Assembly: GCA_947497585.1 (NCBI GenBank)
Contig: CANMHG010000007.1
Location: 62,001-126,000, forward strand
Reading direction: 5' to 3'
Length of the DNA: 64,000 nt
Source: an uncultured Bacillaceae bacterium
GTDB taxonomy: Bacteria; Bacillota; Bacilli; Bacillales; Bacillaceae_L
Shown here: one piece after another, positions 8,466-18,095 of the stretch
Numbering within the stretch: the stretch's first letter is position 1
How the letters are laid out: each line of letters begins with the position of its first letter
Notes under the pieces: generated by a model
What the model saw: only the letters and a program-made list of their open reading frames with translations
What the model was told of the DNA's origin: nothing
The model's database searches: none
Program-made: the position numbers and the translations under genes

Positions 8466-8662
8466 TGTATATAATCCCTCCTTTTTACGCTTTATAAAGT
8501 TAAACTTGTTCTATATAAAGAATATAACATACATATAGCCAACTGTGAATGTGATTTTGGGGGAAAATTGGTAAATATTACTTATAGCATATGCAAAGTT
8601 GTTATCTAACATAATGAGTAATCATCTGCTATAAAATAATCATGCGATGTGAATACTCATAA

Positions 8663-9667
<1,005 letters not shown>

Positions 9668-9678
9668 TAGAAGGTTTT

Positions 9679-9731
9679 TAAAAAAACATCTCTAGCTTAT
9701 AATAACGGGTTCTCTTTTTGAAGTGCAAAAT
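9679..9731 (+). repeat. Left copy of a ~55-bp element, inverted relative to 11711-11766
   Basis: Starting 11 bp after the ldh stop, this segment shares AAACATC, ATAACGGGTTCTCTTTT and AGTGCAAAA, in order and spacing, with the reverse strand of 11711-11766. The best-conserved core here is 9702-9730. Each copy begins just after the stop codon of the preceding gene (ldh here, the MFS gene on the other side). Confidence 0.8.
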
Positions 9732-9761
9732 CATTAATAACAGTACAAATAACGTATTTAG

Positions 9762-9798
9762 AAGCATGGTGATTAGCAATTTAGTCATCATGCTTTTT
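9762..9798 (+). terminator. Terminator downstream of ldh
   Basis: AGCATGGTGA pairs with TCATCATGCT (one G-T pair) around a 12-nt loop and is followed by TTTTT. About 200 bp of AT-rich DNA with no visible gene separates it from the hydrolase start. Confidence 0.8.
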
Positions 9799-10000
9799 CG
9801 CTTCCTAATATTATCCGAGATAATTGGAATTACAAGTTGTTGCAATTTTTAAGGATTTTGTGACGATTTTCACTTAAAGTAATGTTACAGGTCAGCTTAA
9901 GAAGGGGTTTTTTATATAAGTACAGAATAGTTATATTATTGATAAGAAATACAGTTTTAGTGTTTGAAGTAGAATGAAAAATAGTATAGGGGGATTGCTA

Positions 10001-10897
10001 TTGGAAAGTTTACAAAGTAAATGGTTTAAAATACTTCTTAGGCTTGTGGGTAGGAAACGCTTCTGGGAAATGACAGGTGAAGAATTAAAAAAAGGAATAG
10101 CAAAAAGAAGGTTGCTAAACCATGAACCCCCTAAAGAACTTCAACAAAGACTAACTATTGAGAAGAAAGAATTGAATGGACACTTTTATTATGAAATACA
10201 CCCTTTAGAAAAGACTAGTAACAAACATATCTTTTATTTGCATGGTGGAGCCTATGTACATAAAATTACAAAATATCATTGGGATTTCTTAGGCAGGTTG
10301 GCAAATATATTAAAATGTACCATTACAGTCCCTCTTTATCCATTAGCTCCTGAACATACATATAAACAAACGTTTGACTTTGTGACACCTTTATATATGA
10401 AGCAGGTTGGCATCATAGATAATCCAAACGATGTTGTCCTAATGGGAGATTCGGCAGGCGGTGGTCTTGCACTGGCACTGGCACAATTATTAAGTGAAAA
10501 GCAGATCCAACAGCCTGGAAATATTATTTTAATTTCTCCTTGGTTAGATTTGTCCTTAGAAAACCCAGAAATTGATTCCATTGATAAATATGATCCGTTT
10601 CTTAGTAAAACTGGAGCTATTGAGGCAGGGAAAATGTATGCTGGAGATACAGATCGGAAACATTTTTTACTAAGTCCAATGTATGGAGACCTAAATGGAC
10701 TAGGGGATATTACTCTATTTATGGGAACTCATGATATTTTAGTAGCTGACGCAAGAAAGTTTGTAAAAATCGCAAAAGAACAAGGAAAAGTAATTAATTA
10801 TTTTGAAGGTCCTCAAATGATACATGTGTATCCGATATTTACTTTTCCTGAATCAAAATCAGCGCTTGAACAAATTGTAAATAAGATAAAAGAATAA
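10001..10897 (+). CDS. Alpha/beta hydrolase, hormone-sensitive-lipase type (acetyl-hydrolase-like)
   Basis: About 298 residues. HGGAYVH (the oxyanion-hole HGG motif of the HSL family) is followed by GDSAGGGLALAL, in which Ser151 is the nucleophile; DILVADARKF should supply the acid and the MIHVYPIF segment the catalytic His. Members hydrolyse short-chain esters or deacetylate small molecules; the substrate here is unknown. No signal peptide. I choose the TTG at 10001, which has GGGGG 7 bases upstream; an ATG at 9974 is also in frame but lacks a ribosome site. It lies with the SUKH gene between inverted copies of a ~55-bp element. Confidence 0.75.
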   Translation: MESLQSKWFKILLRLVGRKRFWEMTGEELKKGIAKRRLLNHEPPKELQQRLTIEKKELNGHFYYEIHPLEKTSNKHIFYLHGGAYVHKITKYHWDFLGRLANILKCTITVPLYPLAPEHTYKQTFDFVTPLYMKQVGIIDNPNDVVLMGDSAGGGLALALAQLLSEKQIQQPGNIILISPWLDLSLENPEIDSIDKYDPFLSKTGAIEAGKMYAGDTDRKHFLLSPMYGDLNGLGDITLFMGTHDILVADARKFVKIAKEQGKVINYFEGPQMIHVYPIFTFPESKSALEQIVNKIKE

Positions 10898-10979
10898 ATG
10901 ATATAAAGTAAAATTTTATAACTCGGTGAGCTTATATAGCAATTGTAATTAAATAGAAATTTAAAGAGGATGAGCAATT

Positions 10980-11393
10980 ATGGATAAGGAACTTTTTAAG
11001 CTTTTTAATTGTAACTCGCCTACAACTATAAATGTAATAAGAGAAGTAGAAGAACAATTAAACATAAAGTTTCCTAAGGACTATACAGAATTTATGCTGA
11101 GTTCAAATGGCGGGGAAGGTCAGATTAATGAGAGATATTTAAGACTGTGGGAAATGGAAAGCATTGTTGATTCGAATGGACCTGAGGGTTACTCAATTCT
11201 GGAGTTTGCACCTGGTTTTATTGTTATAGGCTCTGATGGTGGTGGAACAGCAATTGGCTACGATTTTCGTAATGTTACACCTCGATTAATTGAAGTGGAT
11301 TTTATAGGTTTAGATTTAGATTCACCATTTTTTAGTACAGGTAATTTAATTGATTATATTCGATACTTATATAATCATAGTTATGAGAAGTAA
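10980..11393 (+). CDS. SMI1/KNR4 (SUKH) family protein, orphan immunity-like
   Basis: A 137-residue protein with the SUKH pattern: IREVEEQLNIKFPKDYTEFML followed by SSNGGEG near residue 45, a central IVIGSDGGGTAIGYDF strand pair, and a closing NLIDYIRYLY helix. Many SUKH proteins neutralise nuclease or deaminase toxins delivered by polymorphic toxin systems. No toxin gene is adjacent, so it may be an orphan immunity gene or have a housekeeping role. GAGGATGAG provides the ribosome site. It is 82 bp downstream of the hydrolase gene and is followed by a terminator. Confidence 0.8.
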   Translation: MDKELFKLFNCNSPTTINVIREVEEQLNIKFPKDYTEFMLSSNGGEGQINERYLRLWEMESIVDSNGPEGYSILEFAPGFIVIGSDGGGTAIGYDFRNVTPRLIEVDFIGLDLDSPFFSTGNLIDYIRYLYNHSYEK

Positions 11394-11467
11394 GGAATCC
11401 TGTTGTACAAACGGTGAGCGTTAGTTGACTCATTTTAAGCCGAACCTCTAGTTGGATTAAGACTCAT

Positions 11468-11505
11468 AGATGTAGCTGGGGGATCTCCTTGGTGCATCTT
11501 TTTTG
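11468..11505 (+). terminator. Terminator after the SUKH gene
   Basis: AGATGTA pairs with TGCATCT and an inner GGGG/CTCC pairing extends the hairpin; a T run follows at 11499-11504. The 367-bp gap from 11394 to 11760 holds only this hairpin, the hairpin at 11655 and the right inverted element. Confidence 0.65.
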
Positions 11506-11654
11506 TGTTCAAAAATAATTCTTTCCCATCAAATTTAACGATGTATTAACAACCCGTTTTAACATATAAACCAACAGTGTAAGAAGAACATTCTCACATT
11601 GCTAATTGGTATACTAATTATATTGTTGAAATGAAACACTGATAAATTAACAAA

Positions 11655-11694
11655 AAATAGCACGTTAAATAATATGCGATTTAACATGCTATTT
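11655..11694. terminator. Terminator downstream of the MFS gene on the minus strand
   Basis: A 16-bp stem, AAATAGCACGTTAAAT against ATTTAACATGCTATTT with one C/A mismatch, has an 8-nt loop. On the minus strand the stem is followed by TTTTTTGTTAATTT, fitting termination of the MFS gene; on the plus strand TTTTTT follows after six bases. Confidence 0.7.
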
Positions 11695-11710
11695 GAGTTG
11701 TTTTTTCACG

Positions 11711-11766
11711 TTTTGCACTCCAAAAGAGAACCCGTTATAGCTGTAAGGGATGTTTCTTTTTTAAGA
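11711..11766 (-). repeat. Right copy of the ~55-bp element, inverted relative to 9679-9731
   Basis: Read on the minus strand it starts at the MFS stop codon and runs AAAAAAGAAACATCCCT, then ATAACGGGTTCTCTTTT, GAGTGCAAAA. The match to 9679-9731 extends beyond the GGGTTC core on both sides. No transposase gene lies between the copies. Confidence 0.8.
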
Positions 11767-12933
11767 TAAACTCGATATCGACTTTTTGGTTTGTGTAGAA
11801 TAAAGCTTGAACAAGAACAAAGCAAGAATGGATAAGAGCATTCCTGAAATATAAGGTAAGCCAATCGCAACAGAGAAGAGTAGTCCTCCTAATGGTGGTC
11901 CAACAATTCTTCCAAGCGAATCAAAGGAAGAGAGTAGTCCGGTTGTGCTCCCATGGCCTGAGGTAGACTTTTTCGTTATCAAGGCAGAAACACTTGGACG
12001 AATAAATCCATTCCCAACTCCAAAAACAGTTAAGAAGATAGCGGCGGTTGCAAAACTATCAATAAATAAGATAAGAGCAAATCCGATTGTTGAGATTACA
12101 ATCCCAATTTGGATTACAATACCTTCACCGTACTTTTTCGTTAATCTACCTACTAATCCACCTTGAACAAGTGCACCAGCCAGCCCCATAATCATGAAGA
12201 TATATCCTAATTCAACTGTACCTAGACCTGCCTTTTCAAAAGCAAAGTAGGCAAAAGTAGCCTCAAGTCCTGATAACGATAAAGATACAAATAACTGTAA
12301 AAAATATAATATGGAAACAGGTCCATTGATTGCTTTACGAAGTGGTGTTCTTTCCTTAGCCTGATTTGAACGTTGCTCTGGTGATAATGACTCTTTTAAA
12401 ACAAATAAAATTAAAAAGAACGTTAGAAGTGAAGAGGCCCCTGCAAGAAAGAATGGTACATTTAAGCTGCCTTCTGAAAAAATGCCACCTATAGCAGGAC
12501 CAAAAATAAATCCTAAGCCAATTGATGCACCAATGATCCCCATTCCTTTACCACGATCTTCCTCAGAGGTGATATCCGCAACGTAGGCTGTAACTGTTGG
12601 CATATTTGCAGCAGATAGAAATCCTCCAATGATTCTTGCTGCAAAGAGCATCCATAGTTCAGTGGCCAGTGCCATTAAGAAAAAGGATAATGAAAGCCCA
12701 AGAATGCCAAGCATCATAACAGGCTTTCTACCGATTCGATCTGAAATTCTTCCCCACATTGGAGCGAAAAGGAGCTGCATTAATGAATAAACAGCCATTA
12801 GTAATCCTAGTTGTGTAGGTGATGCGCCTAATTCCTCAGCGTAAAAGGGAATAACAGGTATTATAATTCCAAACCCAACCATGACAAGAAACATAACCGC
12901 AAACAGGATGGGCAATGATTTTTTAGATTCCAA
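11761..12933 (-). CDS. MFS transporter, DHA1 drug:proton antiporter type (TetA/NorA-like)
   Basis: About 390 residues and 12 predicted membrane segments. The loop between segments 2 and 3 carries motif A (GRISDRIGRKPV) and segment 5 carries the antiporter-type GPAIGG motif (GASIGLGFIFGPAIGG). This matches 12-TM proton-driven drug exporters. The compound exported cannot be told; tetracycline resistance should not be assumed. The start is probably TTG at 12933 with GGAG 11 bases upstream; a GTG at 12945 overlaps that ribosome site. The upstream region is shared with the divergent cyclase gene (296 bp, no other gene seen). Confidence 0.85.
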   Translation of the reverse strand: MESKKSLPILFAVMFLVMVGFGIIIPVIPFYAEELGASPTQLGLLMAVYSLMQLLFAPMWGRISDRIGRKPVMMLGILGLSLSFFLMALATELWMLFAARIIGGFLSAANMPTVTAYVADITSEEDRGKGMGIIGASIGLGFIFGPAIGGIFSEGSLNVPFFLAGASSLLTFFLILFVLKESLSPEQRSNQAKERTPLRKAINGPVSILYFLQLFVSLSLSGLEATFAYFAFEKAGLGTVELGYIFMIMGLAGALVQGGLVGRLTKKYGEGIVIQIGIVISTIGFALILFIDSFATAAIFLTVFGVGNGFIRPSVSALITKKSTSGHGSTTGLLSSFDSLGRIVGPPLGGLLFSVAIGLPYISGMLLSILALFLFKLYSTQTKKSISSLS

Positions 12934-13241
12934 AATTAAGTTCACTCCAGTGTGCCAATAGTTGAATGAATTCGACTACATATTGTTAAGTAATTTAGAT
13001 ATTTTGATTAGTATAATTATACACCTTTACTATGTAAAAAGATAAGATTGCTAATTATCATCATATAAGAAATAGTAGGTCCTTTGCAATAACGATGAGT
13101 AAATAGGAGAAAGAATCATAAGGGAAAATAACCTGGGTTCTATAAAGTTTACTATTTGTAGTAACACAAACAGCTATAAAAAGGAATGAAACTAGGCTTT
13201 ATGATAAAATAAGACATATAAACATGTAGAGGAGGTCTCAA

Positions 13242-14780
13242 ATGAATACGCTAGATATCCAGCTATTTCTTTACATATTTGTTCTAACAATATTCATTAA
13301 TTTTCTAAGGTTTAAAGTAAGCGCTTTTTTAAATAAATGGATTCTTCTATTTTCTAGTCTCCTGATTGTATTGCTAGATACTCTGCTATACGGTTCATTA
13401 CGCACAGAATGGCTTTTCCTCATGTTTATTGGTATATCTGTTTTATGCTTTAAAAGAATAGGTGGACTAGTAAGCATAGTTATATCATGGTTGATTAGCA
13501 TCGTTCAGTCAGGTCATAGTAACCTTTTAATGCTGGTGAGCTATCTTCTTTTTGCTTTATGTTTTTATTTTGTACTTATTGTCATCGAGAATTTTAAAAA
13601 AGAAAGAAATGATTATCTACATAAGTTAATTGTTAACTCAAAACAACTAAACGTTTTTCGCGAGGTAAGCTTTTCAATGCAACAAACACGCCAATTACAA
13701 AAATTATTGCAAATGATATTAACCTCTGTGACGGCAGGCTATGGTTTAGGATTTAATAGAGCGATGATTTTGCTAATGAATGAAGAAGGAACTGTGCTTA
13801 AAGGGATTATGGGGACAGGACCTATGTCTGCAGCAGAAGGTTATGCTACTTGGGAGAACCTCACGAAACATAAGTATAAACTGAATGATTTAATAGAAAT
13901 AAAGGAAAAGGAACAAGAAACAGATCAATTGCTTAATGAGAGAGTTAAGAGGCTTGAAATCGCGTTGGACGAGCCCAATTTTCTGAATAGAACGCTAGAT
14001 ACAGGCCGTCCTCTTCATATAAAAAAGGTGGATGCAGGAGATGACACACTAGTCAATTTTATGCACGTATTTAGCATGAATGAATTAGCAGTGTTTCCAT
14101 TAATAACTCAAGGAAAAAAGGTCGGTGTCCTAATTATAGACAACCCGGTGAATAAGAGACCTATTACACCTGATGGAATAGACAGTGTCATTCCCCTTGC
14201 GAATCAGGCTGCAATTGCTATAGAGCAATCTCATCTATATAGAAAAGTTGAAGAGATGGCATTAAGAGATGGATTAACTGGTCTATATAATCAACGTGCT
14301 TTTCAACTACAGTTAGTTGAAAATTACCCAACTGAAGAGAAGGATGAACAAAACGTACTTTCGCTTATCATTCTAGACATTGATTTTTTCAAGCATTTTA
14401 ACGATAAAAATGGACATTTACTAGGGAACGAAGTGTTAATTCAACTAGCTGCTGTAATTGAAAAGACAATTAGACAACAAGATTTAGCTTTCCGTTTTGG
14501 CGGAGAAGAGTTTGTAGTGCTGCTACCTAATACTTCTCATGCTGAGGCTGGTCGACTAGCTGAACAACTCCGTGAGAATGTAGAAAATACCGATTTTCCG
14601 AATGGAGACAAGCAGCCAACTGGTCGTTTGACAATCAGTCTTGGGGTGTCCTCGATAATGAAAGGGAAGTCTTCGAATCCACATTATCTAGTAGATATAG
14701 CAGATAAGGCACTATACAAGGCAAAGGAAACCGGGAAAAACAAAGTTGTCATGGGAGAAGGTGCTAAGAGTGAAAACTGA
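13242..14780 (+). CDS. Membrane-bound GAF-GGDEF diguanylate cyclase
   Basis: A 512-residue sensor enzyme. Residues 1-115 form about five or six hydrophobic segments; about 145-330 fit a GAF sensor domain (VTAGYGLGFNRAMILLMN, then the GKKVGVLIIDNP strand and IPLANQAAIAIEQ helix); 335-505 are a GGDEF domain. The active-site motif is GGEEF at 420-424 with metal-binding LDIDFFKHFND upstream, so it should make cyclic di-GMP. An RxxD inhibitory site is not obvious five residues before the motif. AGGAGGT precedes the ATG. The gene overlaps the next by 11 bases, implying coupled expression with a small membrane protein. Confidence 0.88.
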   Translation: MNTLDIQLFLYIFVLTIFINFLRFKVSAFLNKWILLFSSLLIVLLDTLLYGSLRTEWLFLMFIGISVLCFKRIGGLVSIVISWLISIVQSGHSNLLMLVSYLLFALCFYFVLIVIENFKKERNDYLHKLIVNSKQLNVFREVSFSMQQTRQLQKLLQMILTSVTAGYGLGFNRAMILLMNEEGTVLKGIMGTGPMSAAEGYATWENLTKHKYKLNDLIEIKEKEQETDQLLNERVKRLEIALDEPNFLNRTLDTGRPLHIKKVDAGDDTLVNFMHVFSMNELAVFPLITQGKKVGVLIIDNPVNKRPITPDGIDSVIPLANQAAIAIEQSHLYRKVEEMALRDGLTGLYNQRAFQLQLVENYPTEEKDEQNVLSLIILDIDFFKHFNDKNGHLLGNEVLIQLAAVIEKTIRQQDLAFRFGGEEFVVLLPNTSHAEAGRLAEQLRENVENTDFPNGDKQPTGRLTISLGVSSIMKGKSSNPHYLVDIADKALYKAKETGKNKVVMGEGAKSEN

Positions 14781-15270
14781 GTTTGTCCTAATGATTGCCT
14801 CATTTATATTCTTAGCTACAATTGTAATTACGAGTAGACTGTTTTATATGCTTGAGCTTAAGCGCTACACGAAAAAAGTGGTAAAAAAGGTAGGACTAGA
14901 TATTATCCATTTGGACTATTCGTTTGAGCAAATGGTGTATTTTATTTCTTTACCGAGCAGTTCTCCTTGGATAACGGATGCAAGTAAAGATAATATTTCA
15001 ATCGAATATGACTATCAATCCTTTACTTTCCCAGACTTACTAGGTGTAAAAATCTTTATTAAGACTCCTATGGAAAAAAGAATGCTAGCGTATTTGCCTA
15101 TTAAAGCTTTCCGTTTGCCCTCCCTTGATCAAATATTAGAGCAAGGTAAAATAACAGATTCAGACTATCGTAAGATTAGTACCTATAAATTAACTCATCT
15201 CTCTACTTTAAATGAAATAAAGGAAGAGGTTTATAAACAAATTCAGGTTAGCCAGGGAACTGTAATTTAG
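14770..15270 (+). CDS. Small single-pass membrane protein, function unknown
   Basis: About 166 residues. One N-terminal hydrophobic helix (FVLMIASFIFLATIVI) is followed by a soluble domain with a basic juxtamembrane stretch (LKRYTKKVVKK). I do not recognise a family. I choose the GTG at 14770 because GAGAAGG lies 9 bases upstream; a TTG at 14746 and GTG at 14761 are also in frame. It overlaps the end of the diguanylate cyclase gene by 11 bases, so it is probably co-translated and may work with it. The TraB-family gene follows after 51 bp. Confidence 0.6.
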   Translation: MKTEFVLMIASFIFLATIVITSRLFYMLELKRYTKKVVKKVGLDIIHLDYSFEQMVYFISLPSSSPWITDASKDNISIEYDYQSFTFPDLLGVKIFIKTPMEKRMLAYLPIKAFRLPSLDQILEQGKITDSDYRKISTYKLTHLSTLNEIKEEVYKQIQVSQGTVI

Positions 15271-15321
15271 TTATACTAGGTTAAAGTAGTAGAAGACGTT
15301 GTTAAAAAGGAAGGTAACCTA

Positions 15322-16488
15322 ATGTCAGAAGAAAACATTACTAGAATACATTTAAATGATAAGGAATATATCCTGATTGGAACAGCCCATGTATCAAAGC
15401 AAAGTGCTGAACAAGTAAAGGAAGTAATCGAGGCTGAACAGCCGGATTCTGTTTGTGTGGAGTTAGATCAGCAAAGATATCAATCCATTATGGACGGCAA
15501 CAAGTGGAAAGAAATGGATGTATTTAAGGTAATTAAAGAAAAGAAAGCTACTTTGCTTTTAATGAATCTTGTTATTTCATCCTTTCAAAAGCGTATGGCT
15601 AAGCAATTTGGCATTAAGCCTGGTCAAGAGATGATACAGGGAATTGAGTCAGCAAATGAAGTTGGTGCTAAATTAGTATTGGCTGACCGAAACATCCAAA
15701 TTACATTTGCTCGAATTTGGGCAAACGTAGGCTTCTGGGGCAAATCACAGCTTTTATTTTCGATGATCGGTAGTATTTTCAATAACGAGAGTGTAACAGA
15801 AGAGGAACTAGAGCGTCTAAAATCCGAAGATATGCTTGATGCTATGTTAAGTGACTTCACGAAAAATTTTCCTAAGCTAAAGGTACCTCTAATTGATGAG
15901 CGAGACCAATACTTAGCTCAAAAAATAAGAGAGGCACCAGGACAGAAGATTGTTGCCGTCTTAGGAGCAGCCCACGTACCAGGAATTAAAGAGGCTATAA
16001 AGGAAGACCATGATCTTAAGCCTTTAATGAAAATACCACCAAAGTCAAAATGGCCCAAAATCATTGGTTGGTCGATCCCTGCCATTATACTTGCAATTAT
16101 TGCGTACACATTTATTGCAAATCCAACTGCAGGTGTTCAACAAACGATCAGTTGGGTATTATGGAATGGTTCATTTTCTGCTCTCGGAGCAGCACTAGCA
16201 TTTGGTCATCCGTTGGCAATACTCACTGCCTTCATAGCTGCACCAATTACATCATTAAATCCACTGCTAGCAGCGGGCTGGTTTGCAGGATTGGTTCAGG
16301 CTTATTTCCGAAGACCGAATGTAGCTGACTTCGAGTCATTATCAGAAGATGTATTTAGCTTAAAAGGGTTTTGGAACAATAAAGTAACCAGAATTCTGTT
16401 AATTGTAACATTAGCTAATCTAGGAAGCTCTTTAGGTACATTTATTGGAGGAGCAGACGTAATAAGATTGTTTTTTGAAAACCTATAA
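15322..16488 (+). CDS. TraB/PrgY-family membrane protein
   Basis: A 388-residue TraB-family protein. The N-terminal domain (1-235) has the signature IGTAHVSKQSAEQV near residue 18, CVELDQQRY near 48 and VLGAAHVPGI near 213, a putative metal-dependent (TIKI-like) hydrolase core with paired GxxHxxxx motifs. The C-terminal part has about four hydrophobic segments. In enterococci, PrgY/TraB lowers release of sex pheromone peptides; chromosomal Bacillus homologues have no assigned role. Degrading or sequestering a signal peptide is possible but unproven. AAGGAAGGTAA precedes the ATG. It ends at a REP-like terminator. Confidence 0.8.
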   Translation: MSEENITRIHLNDKEYILIGTAHVSKQSAEQVKEVIEAEQPDSVCVELDQQRYQSIMDGNKWKEMDVFKVIKEKKATLLLMNLVISSFQKRMAKQFGIKPGQEMIQGIESANEVGAKLVLADRNIQITFARIWANVGFWGKSQLLFSMIGSIFNNESVTEEELERLKSEDMLDAMLSDFTKNFPKLKVPLIDERDQYLAQKIREAPGQKIVAVLGAAHVPGIKEAIKEDHDLKPLMKIPPKSKWPKIIGWSIPAIILAIIAYTFIANPTAGVQQTISWVLWNGSFSALGAALAFGHPLAILTAFIAAPITSLNPLLAAGWFAGLVQAYFRRPNVADFESLSEDVFSLKGFWNNKVTRILLIVTLANLGSSLGTFIGGADVIRLFFENL

Positions 16489-16493
16489 AACCT

Positions 16494-16541
16494 GGGGCCT
16501 GACCCCCGGCGCTTTAACGCGTTGGGGTGTCAGGCTTTTTT
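16494..16541 (+). terminator. Terminator built from a GGGGCCTGACCCC-type repeat
   Basis: GCCTGACCCCC pairs imperfectly with GGGGTGTCAGGC across a short loop and is followed by TTTTTT. The left arm begins with the same 14 bases (GGGGCCTGACCCCC) as the perfect palindrome at 45465-45516, so a dispersed repeat family appears to act as the terminator of the TraB gene here. Confidence 0.75.
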
Positions 16542-16648
16542 AAATTTTTTCTAGTATAGAGGAAATCTTAAATAATTATTTGGAAGATATATCTATTTCT
16601 ATAAAAAGATATTAAAATAAGTGTATTAAAAATCGGAGGTGTTGAAAC

Positions 16649-16717
16649 ATGTCAGTCAGATCTATCGACATGAAAGGTAAAAGAAATACAGTAAACAGAG
16701 GGAAAGCACATAGCTAG
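16649..16717 (+). CDS. Micro-ORF (22 aa), basic, with strong ribosome site
   Basis: GGAGGTG lies 7 bases upstream of an ATG that opens a 22-codon frame encoding MSVRSIDMKGKRNTVNRGK and three more residues. The product is strongly basic. The spacing and strength of the ribosome site are better than chance would give, but no family is recognised. It lies 56 bp upstream of an MFS gene and could be a leader peptide for it. Confidence 0.4.
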   Translation: MSVRSIDMKGKRNTVNRGKAHS

Positions 16718-16772
16718 TATTTCCGTTTGAAATAGTGATGTGTGCTCTCCCTAATCGAAAGGGAGAATTTGT

Positions 16773-18023
16773 TTGAAGAAGATGCATGCATCAAAGGTTT
16801 ATATTTTAATGAGTGCCATTATTGCTTTTGCAAATGCAACAATGTTCACAACCTATGCTTTATATTATGTAGCGGAGTTAGGGTTAACCCCTTTTCAGCT
16901 GGTGCTAGTAGGAACATTTTTAGAGCTTACTGTTCTAGTAATGGAGATTCCAACAGGAGTTCTAGCAGATACCTATAGTAGAAGATTATCTGTTATTATT
17001 GGGACATTCATACTCGGTATCGCCTTTTTTCTTGAAGGGTCAGTACCATTTATATCTGAAACATTTTTCCATGGAGCTTTATCTCTATTTGTAGGAGTAG
17101 TCATTGCTGAAGTTATTCGTGGAGTCGGGGAGACCTTCTTAAGTGGAGCAGGTCAGGCGTGGTTAGCAGATGAGATTGGTTCCGACCAAATTGGTGACGT
17201 ATTTTTAAAAGCTAACCAAGTGAATCAACTTTCTAGTATTCTAGGAGTACTAGCAAGTGTTGGCCTCGCTACAATTGCATTAAATATACCTTTCTTGGTT
17301 GGAGGAGTTCTCTATTTAGGATTAGGGCTATTATTAGTCATAGTGATGGGTGAGAATAACTTTAAAAGAAGTGGTGAAGAAGAACGTTCTTCAATTCGGG
17401 ATTCAGTGAAGATTTTTCGTAAAGGCTATCTGTTAGTTAGAGGAACACCTATCTTAATGGCATTTCTAATTATCAGCCTATTTTTAGGAGCGGGTTCTGA
17501 AGGCTTTGATCGTCTATGGGAAGCGCATTTGATTACGAATATTGAGTTTCCTAGCCTCGGTGAAGTCACACTACCAGTTTGGTTTGGAATTATTAGTATT
17601 ACAGCAAATGTTTTATGTTTCTTCACCGCAATGGTTGCAAGAAAGTATTTAAAACTAGAAAGTGAGACTTATGTCGCAAAGTATATGGCCATTTTCACGT
17701 TTGTAAAAATCCTTTGTATCATTGGCTTTAGCTTAGCGGGTAATTTTACGTTAGCTCTGATAAGCTTTTTACTTCTATGTATGGCTGGTGTGATTACCGG
17801 TCCACTCTACGATACATGGATTAATCAAAATTTAGATGGTAGTGTCCGTGCAACTGTTTTATCAATGTCTAGTCAAATGAATGCATTTGGTCAAATTGTA
17901 GGAGGGCCAGTAGTTGGTGCGGCTGCAAGTCAGTTCACTCTTCGAATTGGGCTTTCGTTTGCAGCAATCTTGCAATTGCCTATTCTATTCATTTATATGA
18001 AGGGCATGAAGAAAAAGAGATAG
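16773..18023 (+). CDS. MFS transporter
   Basis: About 416 residues with some 11-12 hydrophobic segments. Motif A is degenerate (TGVLADTYSRRLSVIIG near residue 60). Segment 4 has an unusual loop, VIRGVGETFLSGAGQAWLADEIG, typical of a Bacillus MFS group of unknown substrate. The C-terminal half has GPLYDTWINQNLDGSVRATV. Start TTG at 16773 with GGGAG 7-11 bases upstream; ATG at 16782 is an alternative. The gene is followed directly by a strong terminator. Sequence does not reveal the transported compound. Confidence 0.8.
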   Translation: MKKMHASKVYILMSAIIAFANATMFTTYALYYVAELGLTPFQLVLVGTFLELTVLVMEIPTGVLADTYSRRLSVIIGTFILGIAFFLEGSVPFISETFFHGALSLFVGVVIAEVIRGVGETFLSGAGQAWLADEIGSDQIGDVFLKANQVNQLSSILGVLASVGLATIALNIPFLVGGVLYLGLGLLLVIVMGENNFKRSGEEERSSIRDSVKIFRKGYLLVRGTPILMAFLIISLFLGAGSEGFDRLWEAHLITNIEFPSLGEVTLPVWFGIISITANVLCFFTAMVARKYLKLESETYVAKYMAIFTFVKILCIIGFSLAGNFTLALISFLLLCMAGVITGPLYDTWINQNLDGSVRATVLSMSSQMNAFGQIVGGPVVGAAASQFTLRIGLSFAAILQLPILFIYMKGMKKKR

Positions 18024-18032
18024 AAAACTAGA

Positions 18033-18065
18033 AGGATGAACCTTTTATCAGGTTCATCCTTTTTG
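18033..18065. terminator. Terminator between MFS and dipeptidase genes
   Basis: AGGATGAACCT pairs perfectly with AGGTTCATCCT around a 6-nt loop, followed by TTTTT. Confidence 0.85.
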
Positions 18066-18095
18066 CATAGAGCCTAGTGCTCCACATTGAACATT

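Noticed and set aside
9707..11734. ISL3-like transposon with GGGTTCTC ends
   Set aside because: The ends recall ISL3-type inverted repeats, but similarity continues outside the putative ends, no direct target duplication is seen and no transposase lies inside.
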